The notes under the pieces are model-generated. The model had not been told where the DNA came from and ran no database searches. It saw only the letters and a program-made list of their open reading frames with translations. A stretch of DNA of 64,000 nt. Origin: Sinotaia quadrata (Eukaryota > Mollusca > Gastropoda > Architaenioglossa > Viviparidae). The stretch lies in NCBI GenBank assembly GCA_028829895.1, contig CM054179.1, forward strand, positions 36,146,617-36,210,616, in the 5' to 3' direction. The position numbers were made by a program, and so were the translations under genes. Positions 47,776 to 60,897 of this stretch are shown here, piece by piece; within the stretch, counting starts at the first letter, position 1, and each line of letters starts with the position of its first letter.

Positions 47776-47940
47776 GTAAGCGAGTGATAGTTCTCGTACT
47801 GTTAATAAGCGAGTGATAATTCTCGTACTGTATGTAAGCGAGTAATAATTCTTATACCGTAAGCGAGTGATAATTCTCGTACCGAGAGTAAGCAGTGATA
47901 ATTCTCGTTCCATGAGCAGGATAGTTATAATTCTTGTAAG
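47776..47940. repeat. ~27-bp minisatellite (5-6 copies)
   Basis: AAGCGAGTGATAATTCTCGT with ACTGT or ACCGAGAGT endings; small indels. Confidence 0.93.
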
Positions 47941-48367
47941 GCTCGATTTCCATATTACAAAATTTCCATTTTATTATGATTACAAAGAAACCTTAATTTG
48001 CAGATATGAAGAAAGCGAAGTAAAGTAAGAGATTGAAATATAGGTCGTACGATCCCCCCTCCACTCTATACTTGTGTCGAAAGTGTACTAATTAAGGCCA
48101 AGAGCAGTACGCATTCTATAGAGACGTGTTACGCACACCATAGTGGCAAAACAAGCTGCACCCGGTAAGCACGTGCGCCGCGTGTGCTAAACGCCAGAGA
48201 GCATGATGGGAAGAGGAAGGTTTGGCACGCCGTAAAGTTGCCTACCGCCGCAAACATGACACTGTGCTGGGGCCTGCAAAGATTGCCGGCGGTTATTCCT
48301 GCAGTTTTAACAAATTACAATCAGATGTACAAAGACTTGATTTGCTAAATGGTTGTTGTCTACACAA
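47941..48367. other. Spacer with CpG-rich patch 48125-48295
   Basis: About 14 CpGs by my count in roughly 170 bp, with GCACGTGCGCCGCGTGTG and ACCGCCGCAAACATG. GCATGATGGGAAG resembles the TGGGA half of a ZNF143-type element. It could be a distal promoter or first-exon region; no gene model is possible from this alone. Confidence 0.35.
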
Positions 48368-48610
48368 CAGTTTCATTATTGAAGCATTTGATGGAGACTA
48401 GGGCTATTGAAATGCATAAGGTCATTGTTTTCATTATTGAAGCATTTGATGGAGACTAGGGCTATTGAAATGCATTATGTCATCGTTTTCATTATTGAAG
48501 CATTTGATGGAGACTAGGGCTATTGAAATACATAACGTCATCGTTTTCATTATTGAAGCATTTGATGGAGACCAGGACTATTGAAATACATAACGTCATC
48601 GTTTTCAGGG
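48368..48610. repeat. 58-bp minisatellite (4 copies)
   Basis: TTTTCATTATTGAAGCATTT recurs every 57-58 bp (about 48370, 48428, 48486, 48544), each with GGAGACTAGGGCTATTGAAA. A truncated fifth start ends at 48608. Confidence 0.97.
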
Positions 48611-49156
48611 CGTTATGATGCCGATTACTGTATGCTTAACTTAATATTATGGGATAATTTCATAAATAGCCATAACTAACAAAACTACAGGAAACTCACG
48701 GGATATTCTCAGAAATAATTACTACTACACAATTATAGGAAACAAACAAGAAACAGCTATGCATATACTAGACGATTGATTCATTAGCCAATCAAATATT
48801 TAATACAATATCTTAATATCTGGTGTCATTTCGAAACTCAGACTTTCAACAAAAATTATAAATGGAAAACGTTTCGCAAGTAACGGAGCAAAGGAACTAA
48901 GTTTGGAATACTAAATTATTATAAATATTATCATTTCTTTTAAAATCCATATTAAAAACTATATTTAACTAATGCTTATTTATTTTACTGTAAATTCACG
49001 CTCTAATTGTTACACATTCAAATGTGATTTGACGGTCTCGAATGAAGAGATGTCATGCGGATCGTAATGATAAAATTTAAGGGTGTGGGTGTGGGTGGGA
49101 CATTTTGCGATTGAATATATAAATGCTTTCATTTCATTGTAATAGGACCGATAAAT
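48611..49156. other. Single-copy AT-rich spacer
   Basis: No feature recognised beyond a GTGTGGGTGTGGGTGG run at about 49083. Confidence 0.5.
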
Positions 49157-49285
49157 CAATATAGTGTTATACGTCAATAGAGTCATACATCAATATAGTG
49201 CCATACGCCAATATAGTGTCATACACCAATATAGTGTCATACACCAATATAGTCATACATCAATATAGTGCCATACATTAATATC
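49157..49285. repeat. ~20-bp minisatellite (about 7 copies)
   Basis: CAATATAGTGTCATACACCA and variants; two units lack GTG (CAATATAGTCATACATC). Confidence 0.94.
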
Positions 49286-49328
49286 AGTATTCTAAGTGCT
49301 CAGAACATAAATCACCTCTCAAAGTACC

Positions 49329-49633
<305 letters not shown>

Positions 49634-49636
<3 letters not shown>

Positions 49637-50375
49637 CTGCTGAAAAATAGAGGTTTGAACAAAACAAAACCGTAGAAAAAGAACTGAAAAGTGAAAATTT
49701 TAATGAAACGCAACAAACGACATAAAAAATAAACGTTAAAATATACCGCGTGAAAATTGATCTTTAATATAAACGTATGGAAGAGAATGCGTGAAAGAAA
49801 AAAGTCAAATAAAAAGAAAAAGAAAAACATTAGCTAGTAAAACGTAACTTAAAAAATGTCAAATAAAAAGAAAAACATTAGTTAATAAAACGTAACTTAA
49901 TAAACAAGACGTATAGGGAAACGGAAATTATAAAATGAAAAACGTTTTAAAGTAAACAGAAGAAAGAAGAGATGTGTTAAAAAAGTAAATTAAATTAAAA
50001 ACCTACAATCTATGATAAAACGTAAAAAAAAAAAATGTGAAAATGAAAACGTTAAAAACTCAGCTAAAATAAGTATGGACAAGCAAACATAAGAATCAAG
50101 ACTATTTTGAAAATGAAGGCAAAGTTATAAAGACAAGAAAGAAAACTACGAAAACAATAGTAACAATAGTCAAACAAAATGTTACGAAGAAAAATAGAAG
50201 TGGAACAAACTAAACATACACTATATACTGAAATAAAAGAGAAATGAAGAGATTAAGCAAGAAATGCAGAAAGACAGAGGGATCATCTTGTACCCACAAT
50301 GCAACAGGACTAGAGATTAAGCAGCAAGTTCAGTTTCCCCGTGAGACTGAAGTCCCATTGCCAGCCACACAACCG
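49634..50375. other. A-rich single-copy DNA with 54-bp duplication
   Basis: The + strand is A-rich. GTCAAATAAAAAGAAAA...ACATTAG...AAAACGTAACTTAA occurs twice, from about 49803 and 49857. No gene recognised. Confidence 0.55.
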
Positions 50376-50493
50376 TCTCATCCTTCGCTTCCAATTTGCC
50401 ATTCCATGCGCAGCCGACATCGAGCCGACGTTTTACAGACGTTCGCAGGTCGACGTCACAGCTCAAGAGCGCGCGCGGAGGAAGCGCGTGACG
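50376..50493. promoter_or_regulatory. CpG cluster
   Basis: By my count 16 CpGs fall within about 85 bp (50408-50493), including GAGCGCGCGCGGAGGAAGCG and GTCGACGTCAC. This is the densest CpG patch in the window and sits in A-rich DNA. A 94-residue + frame (50244-50528) crosses it with no recognisable domain. Possible promoter or first exon, or a local non-deaminated island. Confidence 0.4.
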
Positions 50494-50952
50494 TGAAAGA
50501 CATGTTTAGACTGTGTCAGTTGCACTGACGAAAAGAATCTAATTAGTAGTCTCTTTACTCATATTTAAAAAAATAATAATACGATCGCAGATGTTCCCCT
50601 TGTTATATTACCAGTCAGTTTCTCGCCGTTCAAATATTTTAAAAAGAAAGGATTTTTTTCTTTCTGCCGGCTTTCTCCCCTTTTTTCTCGGGTCTACGGA
50701 TATCTTACAGGCAGCAGAAAATAAAACCGCTTCAAATCTGGCGGCACGAGTGACGAGATGAAGAGGTAATAACCCACGATGCGTTCACTGGGTACTCGCT
50801 CGAGTCAAGGATCTGTTGCATTCAATACGACAATTTATTTTTGTGTAAGTCAGCTTTTAAAAAAAAACACGTTGAGCTTTTTTTTGGTAACAACAAACAC
50901 ACAGAGTGAGGGACAAAAGCTGTTGAGTTTCAGTGATAGTTACCTGAGACTC
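50494..50952. other. Single-copy spacer
   Basis: Mixed composition. AAGAGGTAATA at about 50762 matches a splice-donor pattern but cannot be supported without a gene. Confidence 0.4.
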
Positions 50953-51135
50953 AAGACTGTACGCTACCCATGTGTAACAGAAGTCCTGTGTCTCGAGATC
51001 GAACGATACCCATGTGCAAATAGAATTATCAAGTTCGAACGATACCCGTATGCAAGCAGGCAATACTGTTTCAGATGTATATTAAAACCGAGTGGAAAGA
51101 ACTGCAAAGATCGTACGATACCCGTGTGAATGGAC
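50953..51135. repeat. Degenerate CGATACCCRTGTG repeat (4 copies)
   Basis: TACGCTACCCATGTG, AACGATACCCATGTG, AACGATACCCGTATG and TACGATACCCGTGTG recur at about 50959, 51002, 51039 and 51114. Confidence 0.8.
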
Positions 51136-51645
51136 ACTGTATTAGGACCGTACACCGCGTTTGTGAAAGAAAGGCATACAGTACGCCTAAACCCTAAATA
51201 TAGGTCAGGAGAAGTAGCAAAGTGAATGACGTAATAGCGATCTAGTCTCAATGCAGCTCTAGATATTAGATTGTATTTCATTAGGTCTAGGAATGAAAGA
51301 ACGAGTGAGATTAGAGAGAAAGACAGACAATATGGGAAAAAAAAGAAAAGAAAAGAGTACCTGAAGAATGAGAAACTAAAGAAGAAGAAGGAAGAAAGAG
51401 AGAGAGAGAGGAATCTTAAGAAAAAAGAAAATGTCTGGTAATACAGATCTTGATTCCGACCCACGGACAAAACACAGCGCATGACATTGGCGGCAAAAGC
51501 ACGTTGATTGATACTGAAGCTTAAAGGTTCGGACTCGAGTGTTGTGTGTGGTCAAGATTCTTTCATTTGATTCATGTCGTCCACTTGCCTGTTGAGTGAA
51601 AGGCGCACGGAAGAACGATTCGTAGGAAACTGATAAAGATACAAG

Positions 51646-51706
<61 letters not shown>

Positions 51707-52494
51707 TCCCACACGTGCATTATATACACACGCACACGCTGTTTGTGCACACACACACACACACTCACACTATGCGTTATGTGTATATGTGAGTGTAAAA
51801 ACATTACAGTCTTATAATGAATGAATCACAGATTAAAGAGAGAAATGCACATTTGTTCCTAGGCTGTCTGACCTCATTCTTGCAAATAGGTCATGCATAA
51901 GACGCAACGATTTCAGGTTATAACTACTATTACGCTAGTTTCTATTCCATTTCAGATTATGACTATTATTACAATAGTCTCTTTGCCTATGCAAATTTCG
52001 TTTGTAGCCTTTTTCTTTCCATGTTACACATTATATGTTGATTTGTAGCAATGAGCCTTGAATCGATGTGCGTGATAATTTTGAGACAGAGTTGGTGACT
52101 GTAGACAGGTGTTTTTCTGTAGAACATAGTGAAATGGATTTTCAATTCTTATCAAACTGATTAATTGTCTGCATTCTACAGAGTTGCAAGAGACAATAAA
52201 ATGAGAGTTTTCTATCAGGTGCCCCAAACCCACCAACCATCCACCTAAACAGATGACGATCTAAGAAGTCTTCTAACTTCATTAAAGAGTAAATTTTAAT
52301 AACGATAAATGGGAAGTCTGGCAGACACTAAATAATGCGACTTAGCAAAAAATGTGTCAATTAAAATTTTAATAATCCCTAATACAAGAAATATTTTGAA
52401 ATAATTTGACCAAAAGTCTTTCGAATTACCTTAGTATACAAAATTTAATATTTATTCAAATCTTCGGAAATAGAGTTGCTTTGAGATTCATGAG
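51136..52494. other. Spacer with purine tract and (AC)n
   Basis: Purine-rich 51295-51430; (AC)n at 51649-51705 with a shorter CA run at about 51749-51764; and a weak ~42-bp duplication at 51915-51985 (TTATRACTAYTATTAC). No gene recognised. Confidence 0.6.
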
Positions 52495-52995
52495 GAAGAT
52501 TCAGTAAGCCATTATAGACAGTCCAACACTTTTTGAGTAAGCCATTACAGACAGTCCAACACTTTTTGAATAAGCCTTTACAGAGAGTGATTTTTTTTTT
52601 TAAAGTAGGGCTTTAAGGAGTGTCCGTTACATTTCGAGTGAGCAATTACGAAATATACTGTGCCTTCTGAGTGAGCCATTACGGACAGACCAACACCTTT
52701 CGAGTGAGCCATTACGGACAGACCAAGACCTTTCGAGTGAGCCATTACGGACAGACCAACACCTTTCGAGTGAGCCATTACGGACAGACCAACACCTTTC
52801 GAGTGAGCCATTACGGACAGACCAACACCTTTCGAGTGAGCCATTACGGACAGACCAACACCTTTCGAGTGAGCCTTTACGGACAGACCAACACCTTTCG
52901 AGTGATCCATTACGAAGTATACTATACCTTTTGAGTGAGCCATTACTAACTATCCAGCACCTTTGAGTGAACCATTACGTACAGTCCAACACTTT
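52495..52995. repeat. 33-bp minisatellite (about 13 copies)
   Basis: GTGAGCCATTACGGACAGAC, then CAACACCTTTCGA. Central copies (52670-52900) are near identical and the flanking ones diverged. 33 is 11 codons, so both strands stay open (121- and 87-residue frames); not coding. Confidence 0.97.
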
Positions 52996-53029
52996 CTTAC
53001 AGGAACTATTTTAGGAAAAACAGTGGCAT

Positions 53030-53180
53030 GTATAACGACATTATGGAAATAGAACACTAATGATTAAGGTACTGAGTGAGCATTAAATATAGTCCAACAT
53101 CTTCCTTTTAGAAACTTGGTAGAGTGGCATGTATAATGACATTATGGAAGTAGTGCAATAATGGTTATAGTACTGAACAC
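53030..53180. repeat. 92-bp spaced duplication
   Basis: GTGGCATGTATAA at 53032 and 53124, each followed by GACATTATGGAARTAG. Confidence 0.88.
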
Positions 53181-53874
53181 TTGTAAGAGTGAAATGATTT
53201 AACTCCAGAGGATGGAGTAGGATTCAATATCTCTTATATAAAACCTAGCACTAACGATAACTATAGTATATATTATACAAACATCTTTCAGTATTTATAA
53301 CTCAGTATATCTTATAAACATTTTAATTCTAACTCTCTAAATATTAAACAAAATCTATCTATAATTATTTAACTGATTATACTTATACAAATGTTATCTC
53401 TCTTATATATTATTCAAAATCTATCGCTAACTATCGCTCAGTATATTTTACGCAAAATCTACCAGAGGACAGACTTTAAGTCAATATATTTTGTGAAAAA
53501 TTCCATCTACAAATTTCAAAGGCAATTTCTTTTATCTTATATGGCAAATAATTGCCTTCGTGATAGCATTAATTTTAAAAGCATCATATTTCTATGCTGA
53601 TGTAGTAAATATATTTAATTTTTGTATTGAACTGACGCAAATTCAAAGACTAAACATACTACCAAAAAAATTACAGAAATTATGCAAAAATAATTTAATT
53701 AAAGGAAGCATGTAAAAAGCATTCAAGATTGTCTTTCAAAATACAGGACGTAATGTATAGAAAATGACAGCAATGGAGACTCACAAATGGATTAAAATGA
53801 TGTATAACTAGAACTAGTAATAATAGCAAATCTTCAATCTTGAATCAGTAATCATAATTATTCAGTAACAGTCA
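53181..53874. other. AT-rich spacer with decayed repeats
   Basis: 53240-53470 repeats CAGTATAT, CTATCTATAA and ATTATACAAA loosely. The rest is single-copy. Confidence 0.5.
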
Positions 53875-54600
53875 TTACTAAAGGAAGTCGCTATTATCCA
53901 ACAATAGTCACTAACTCAGTAGCATTACCACTCTCAATTAGCAACAGTAGTCCCTCACACAATAGCATTATCCACTCTCAATTAGCAACAGTAGTCCCTC
54001 ACACAATAACATTATCCACTCTCATTTAGCAACAGTAGTCCTTCACACAATAACATTATCCACTCTCATTTAGCAAAAGTAGTCCCTCACACAGTAACAT
54101 TATCCACTCTCTTTAAGCAACAATAGTCCCTCACACTCAACATTATCCACTCTAATTTAGCAATAATAGTCCCCCACATAGGAACATTATCCACTCTCAA
54201 TTAGCACAAGTAGTCCCTCACACAGTAAAATTATCCACTCTAATTCAGCAATAATAGTCCCTCACACAGGAACATTATCAAAAGTCATTAAGCAATAACA
54301 TTTTCTCAGTCGCATTATCCAAAGTCACTTAGTAACACAGGTCCCTCACACAGTAACATTATCCAAAGTCATTAAGCAATAATAATTTCTCAGTAGCATT
54401 ATTCAATGTCATTTAATAACAATAATCGTTCACTCAATGACTTTATCTACTGTGAATAAGGAACATTAATCACTCACTCATTAGCATTATCCATTTTCAT
54501 TTTAGTAGTCCCTCACTCAGTAATATTATCCACTGCCATTAACAACATTAATCACTCACTCGGTAACACTATTCACTGTCATTCAGCAGCATTCGTTAAG
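53875..54600. repeat. ~44-bp minisatellite (about 15 copies), decaying rightward
   Basis: AGTCCCTCACACARTAACAT and TATCCACTCTCATTTAGCAA make up the unit. The left and middle are regular; the right third drifts (AATCACTCACTCGGTAACAC). Confidence 0.95.
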
Positions 54601-54877
54601 GTAATTTTATGTACATCTCTCTGACACATACCAGTGCTTTGCAGTTTATACAGAAAAGTAACATAAATAGTAAAAATAATTTTAAAAGACCAAGAAATTA
54701 AGAGCAAATACAATTGTCACTTCATTGCTAAAATTAATTTTAAATTAGAGAAAAAGTAAAACGAGTTTACATTCTACAGGAAATATGTTTGACAGATTGG
54801 ACAATTGAGATTGCAGGTTTGCCAACGTGTCTGATACTCCCCATTATTCAATCAAATTCTTCTTTATACTTATTAGC

Positions 54878-55015
54878 GAGTTTTCTTGAGTTAGTTAATT
54901 CATGCCATTATTTGTTACTTGCCGCGTTTACTTGAATTTATATTTATTTCCGAGTTTTCTTGAGTTAGTTAAGTCATGCCTTTATTTGTTACTTGCCGCG
55001 TTTACTTGAATTCCT
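54878..55015. repeat. 74-bp direct duplication
   Basis: TTTTCTTGAGTTAGTTAA at 54881 and 54955, each with TTATTTGTTACTTGCCGCGT. Confidence 0.95.
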
Positions 55016-57118
55016 AAATGCATGCCAACCTAAAACCTTTTCCCACGAGCCGATTTCACCAGACAAATTGCTCTTCACCAACAATCAAAGTCAACGTTAC
55101 CTTTGCTACTACCGTAACTGCTCACCAATTGAAACATCACAAAATGGCGTATCACTCTTGATCAACATTGACATCTAAGTAAGATATAAAGTGAACAATC
55201 AGCCAGATAGCACTGCCGATAGGATGAGACAGCGAGGTCTAGATTACTTGTAGGGGAGATAACTGAGCAGATAGTGGCAGATTGCCATTATGCATTGGCA
55301 AGGAAAGTTGAAATAGGACAGATCATGTTTGAGGTTTTCTTTCTCATGTGCAATGGCATGATCAGAATTTGTTGACACCCATGCATGCACTTGCTTTCAG
55401 TTTGTTGGGCTTATAATATCTTCACAAAAATATTTCACAAGAAAACATCCAAACAATATTCATTTGAAAAGCAGAGAGAAAGGAAAAGCTAAAACAATGT
55501 TACAAGTATTGAACGCGTCGTTCTAATAATGCTTACAAGGCTTCGACTTACCAGTTATTTTGGTGGTAGACCAATGTGGAAAAATATTTCTTTTGTCTTA
55601 GAATTTCATTAGTAAAAATCTATTTGAAGATTTTAATAGTATCTTATTCCATGAATAAAAGTCACTGTTAGATGACTGCTGTCAGAAGAGAAAATTACAA
55701 AACATACATTGTAAAAAACAAGGATTACATTTTCAGTAAACTGGACCACGCACTCGTGTTTAATTTTATGCTTTTTCCATGCACTAACAACAACAACAAC
55801 AAGCACATGTACAGAAAAGACAGGGTCCCAGTTTGTCAAGCAAGTAAGAAATTCCAATTTAGTGCTCAAATAAAGACAGTAGGAATTAAGTTCTTTTAGT
55901 CACGATTACAGGGTTCCAAGTTTGCTTGCCAGACTTGAAAAGTGTCCATTTCTCGCTAATCGCATTTAGCGATGCCAATGTTGTTAGTCAAACTATTTGT
56001 TTAGCTGCGTTAGATGAAGTTGTGCCTTATGGTAATGTATTCCGATGCCATTCACAGTTCTAAAGTCAGGTACATTAAACGGGGATTACCTTAGATGCCG
56101 GGCGTTGACGAAGACAGCTGAAGCGCGAAGCATGCGTCTTCGTGATGGCGATGAGAGAAAATGTCTGTACATGGAGAAAAGTTTGAGAGAGAAATATGCA
56201 GAAATCTAACTACTTCTTCACACCACGTGCAGCAACTCTTCCAAATTCCAAGATTGATGGCTCCTCAGGATCTCACATATATACGAGGGAACTGATAATC
56301 TCGAGGAAATATATCTTTTGTACCTCATTCACTGACAGTAGATTACTAATGCTCTCGGCATTGCATACCAATACATCAGTCCCTATATTTTCTCATTCTC
56401 AAAGTCTTGACTATGGATTGATGCTCAGACAAAGTGGTCTGTGGATTTGAACATCTCGCAAAACGTTGTTGCCATACACATGCCCTGGAAGCAAACCCCA
56501 AAACATCTCAGTTTCAAATTGTAAAAAAAAACTGCTGTCAGTAGACCCCACAAGCGTACACAGTCAGCACGATGCAGAGAGCATACCTTAGCTTGCTTGG
56601 TATTGAGATTTTGTTTTTACAAGATTAGACAACTCTGTTCTCTTTTCACGAGGAGAGACAACCCTTTTACATCCGCCCGGCGGTTTGTCTGCTACTTCCC
56701 GCATCCAGACTGCCGAGAAACGACAGGGCAAGATGACAAGGCACGATAAGGGAGTTGGAAACAAATGGAGACTGATTAAAACATTGGCGCGAACAACTTT
56801 CAAGCCATGCCTACCAGAATCTTAACAGAAATCGAAAAGTAATGGGCAGCCCACGGAAAGTCTAATGACAATGATAAAAGTATTGGGCTTTGTAAAATAT
56901 ACAATACAAGGTTGTAAAGGATTTAAAAAGAAAAATCAGTTTGAATTCTCATTTCTTTTCTTGTGTTTACATGCTAAAAATGTTCAATGATCGCTGTTTT
57001 GGTATTATGAATGTAGGTATCGTCCTGTGATAGAAACTATTCAGTGGTCTCTACTAGTATATAATATTGTTGTGGTCATGGATAGCTACTGTTGTATATA
57101 GTTTTATTATGATATAAA
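55016..57118. other. Longest single-copy segment (2.1 kb)
   Basis: Contains a short (AAC)n at 55786-55803 and a hairpin at 56108-56143 (ACGAAGAC and GTCTTCGT). Frames of 60-84 residues occur but none has a recognisable domain. This is the most plausible place for undetected exons. Confidence 0.5.
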
Positions 57119-57393
57119 ATATCTTATTTAATACGACATTAAAAAGTATATTACGTAATATGACATAACAAAATATTTTTCTTAAATTGACAGAACAAAA
57201 AATCTTACTAAATACGACAAAACAAAACTTAATATGACAACAAATATCTTACTTAATATAACAAAATATCTTACTAAATATCTAACTTAATGTGACAAAA
57301 TGTCTTACTTAATATAATAATATATCTAACTTAATATGACAAAATGTCTTACTTAATATAACAAAATATCTTACTTAATATGACATAACATAA
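57119..57393. repeat. ~22-bp AT-rich repeat around CTTACTTAATATGACA
   Basis: About a dozen copies of ATCTTACTTAATATGACAAA with many small indels. Confidence 0.9.
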
Positions 57394-57859
57394 TGATCGT
57401 ACTACTGTTCTCCTGAATCTTACTTATTGTGACGTAATAAATTGGTCACTACTGCTGTACTTTTTAAAATATATAATTTTGCATTGAAACAAACTGCATT
57501 TTAATCGCTAAATTTTTTCACCTAAGACATTTTTCAGCTAACGAAAAGTGTAAACACCTTTTACTGATTTGACACAGTAAACTTAAGATTGTCTCAGCTG
57601 ATGTTGTAACGAAAATTTACAGATGATACAGCTCGGCTAATGTAAAGAAAATTTGCTATGTGAGTGATACATAAACAAACAAACAAACAAATCGCTAAAC
57701 AGTGATATGACTTTAATATTCTTGTATTGCCTGTAATTCAATCAAATGGAATCTGGCGTAAGGGTTGACATAATTATATTATATTAAAAAAACAAAATTA
57801 ATGTTGTTTTGTGCAGTAGAAGTACAGCAGACATAGATATGATTTGTATTTAGAATACA
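57394..57859. other. AT-rich spacer
   Basis: Short (AAAC)n at about 57674-57692. Otherwise nothing recognised. Confidence 0.5.
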
Positions 57860-58160
57860 TCTGGGCAAAAGACTAAATAAGACAAAAGGTATCAAACCAG
57901 ACTAAATATTGCATTACTTACTAATTTAGACCAGTTATTTGCTTTGGTTAATTATTTACGTAGCGAATAAGGTCTGTATTAGTCTAAGAAATAGACAAGA
58001 CTAATTTTTATAGTAGATTAATTACTAGATTAGACACACTATTGTTCATGAATAAGGTTTAGATTAGACTAGAATAGCCAAGTCATAGATAGATTTATAA
58101 AATCTAATCTAATATATACTTCTACTAAATCTAGTAGTGTATATTAGATCTAAAAATACC
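57860..58160. repeat. Decayed TAGACTAA repeat with hairpin
   Basis: AGACTAAAT, TTAGATTAGAC and TAGTCTAAG recur in both orientations. 58107-58149 folds as an imperfect hairpin: ATCTAATATATACTTCTACT on the left against TAGTAGTGTATATTAGAT on the right. It probably shares origin with the next array. Confidence 0.6.
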
Positions 58161-58209
58161 AAAGAATAAGAAAGAATATAAATACTCCATCAGAGAGTGA
58201 AGGACGAAG

Positions 58210-58980
58210 GTAAAGTATAATTAGTAGACTAGATTAAATTCAACCGTAAAGTATAATTAGCACTTAAATTAAATTCACTTGTAAAGTAATATTAGTAGGC
58301 TAAATTAAATTGAGCCGTAAAATATAATTAGTAGATAAATTAAATTGAACCTTAAACTATAATTAGCTGACTAGATTAAATTCAACCGTAAAGTATAATT
58401 AGCAATTAAATTAAATTCAGATGTAAAGTATAATTAGTAGATTAGAATATAGTCAGCCATAAAGTATAATTAGTGGACGAGATTAAATTGAGCCGTAAAG
58501 TATAATTAATCAACTAGATAAAATTCAGCCGTAAAATATAATTAGCAGAATTGATCAAATTGAACCGTAAAGTGTAATTAGCAAACTAGATTAAATTGAG
58601 CTGTTAAGGTATAATTAAATTAAATTCAGCCATAAAGTATGTTTAGAAGAGTAGATTAAATTGAGCCATAAATTATAATTAGCAGACTAGATTAAATTGA
58701 ACCATGAAGTATAATTAGAAGACTAAATTAAATTTAGCCTTAAAGTATAATTAGTGGATTAGATTAAATTCGGCCACAAAATATGATTAGTAGAGTAGAT
58801 TAATTAAGCAATACATTATAATTAGTAGACTAGAAATAAATTGAGCCATACAGTTTATTTATTAGACTAGATTAAATTAAGCCATAAAGTTTATTTAGTA
58901 GACTAGATTAAAAATGAAACATAAAGTTTATTTAGTAGACTAGATTAAATACAGCCATAAAGTATAATTAGTATGTCACA
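58210..58980 (+). repeat. ~36-bp satellite, block 1 (about 21 copies)
   Basis: GTAAAGTATAATTAGTAGAC, then TAGATTAAATTCAGCC. Units are 35-37 bp and noticeably diverged. The same monomer in the same orientation returns at 60898-61280. Confidence 0.95.
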
Positions 58981-60897
58981 AATATTTTCATCCCTTCCTT
59001 TATTTGTCACTTGTTTCTACATACTTTTATGTATGAAATATTTTTTGTGATAAATTGTGGAGCATTTCTTCATGTTACTGATATTTATGCAGTAAGATTT
59101 TAAGGCAAACATCGTGCGCTGCACGTTAAACAAAACACACAAAGGAAAATCGTAACAGTTTACCTAAACGGATAACTGGACATTGCCTGAAGTAAAATTA
59201 AAAGTAAATGACACTGGCATTATTCCTCGTGGAATTCAATAGTCAAAGTTCCATTGAATGTGTGAGTCCACTTCTTAAATCTTGTTATAGATAAATAGTC
59301 AAAGTTCCATTGAATGTGTGAGTCCACTTCTTAAATCTTGTTTTAGATAAATGATTTATCGAACGACGCAAGCATTTCCTGAATCTAGCCAACCTGCGCT
59401 AACCATCGGCCGTCTACTGGCCAACTGCAGCTGACCAATAGGTGCTAAGGGAATACAATAGAGAAACCCATGATGTGGAATATTACCCTTTGCCAATCAC
59501 TGTTCGGGAATTCTGCTTGCAGTAAGACGTTCCATTCTGGGGGTCACGCGATTAGCCCTATCAGGAGTAAACACACTGTAGGGTCTAATATTGTTATTTT
59601 CATGTTTCTTTCAGCTGAGTCATAATGCATGTTAATTTTCATGTCTATTCTTGCGTGCTGTTCTAAGATAGCTATTGTTATTTTACCCAGTAGAAATGTC
59701 ATAGGATTAATGTTGGTTGAGTTATTTTACCCAGTAGAAATGTCATAGGATTAATGTTGGTTGATTTATTTGTAACTAACATACACAGTCATTTGCTAAA
59801 ACCTTGTAACAAGTCTGACAACAAATTTACATCTCTGTAAAATATGATTTTATGATTCAGTGACTTTCTTATTACAATCTCGATCTGAAAAATATTGCCT
59901 ATAAGTTAGTTTTTTTTTTTAATTTCCATTTTAGTCTGTTAACATTACTTCATCTAATTTTATATGACTGTATTTGGAAGAATATATAACTTACAAAGAG
60001 GGTACATGGCTTAAATTCATTTGTTCACTTGTGGTTAACTAAATAGTAACTGTAAAAATAGTCTGTCGATTTCTTAATGAGAGCAACAGTTAAAATCTGT
60101 CTAGCCTGAATTTCTGCACAAGAACTTTGTGTTTTCCACAGTCAGGGCAGTTCTTCCAAAATATCTTCTTTAAAATCTGGACTCCAGGGGCTAATAGTCC
60201 TGCAAGCAAGCTCTGACGTCATCCACTACAGTTGGAAAAGGCAGAGAGGCCGAACTTCCCTTCAAGTCATGTTGACATTTCATGAAACAAAGTTTGAACT
60301 TTCCTTATTTCATGATGTGGATATTTGTGTTGTCTAACGTCACTGACGAAAGTAACATTATTAGAGAAAACTGTTCACTCGAGGGGCCCTCTAAAGGAGT
60401 GCAGGATACATTTAAGAAGGGCATTCAGACTAGAATTGTTAATATATAATTATCTCATTTTATTCTGTGTATCTCTAAATGTATTTGTTAGTTGTACTTG
60501 ATCAGTGTTGAATTGCTCTGAGGTGTGTAGTTAATTTATACTGTTAATAAATTGTATTTCGTATTTATCAACACTCTCGACCTCGTGTTGTAACTAGGTT
60601 AAAGGTCAGGTTTAGTGGTGGGGCGTAATAATTAATAAGACGGGCGTAGGCCTTTGAAGACGGTGTCCACTATTCATTGGACGTTTGCCAGGGCAGAGTT
60701 GTTCCGTGGTGTTTATTTACAATACTGAGAGTTGTTCCGTGGTGTTTATTTACAATACTGACAGTTGCTCTGGAAAGTGTAGGAGAGGTTACTCTTTCTG
60801 TCCGTTGCTCGAGGTGTGTACTTAATCATAAATGTGGAGAGATGATAATATTCTCATAATTAAAAAGACCCTCTCATCATTTAAAATAACCTGTCGC
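58981..60897. other. Single-copy DNA between two blocks of one satellite
   Basis: 1.9 kb. Includes three small duplications: 56 bp at 59238-59350 (AATAGTCAAAGTTCCATTGA), 44 bp at 59677-59764 (GTTATTTTACCCAGTAGAAA) and 33 bp at 60695-60762 (AGAGTTGTTCCGTGGTGTTT). A perfect CRE TGACGTCA lies at 60214-60221. No gene recognised. Confidence 0.7.

Noticed and set aside
50244..50528. 94-residue frame across the CpG cluster as a gene
   Set aside because: No recognisable domain and no support for start or splice sites; kept only as a CpG patch.
52578..52943. 121- and 87-residue frames open on both strands
   Set aside because: A 33-bp period keeps both strands open. Same artefact at 27232-27540 (51 bp), 9292-9589 (18 bp) and 7575-7799 (33/30 bp).
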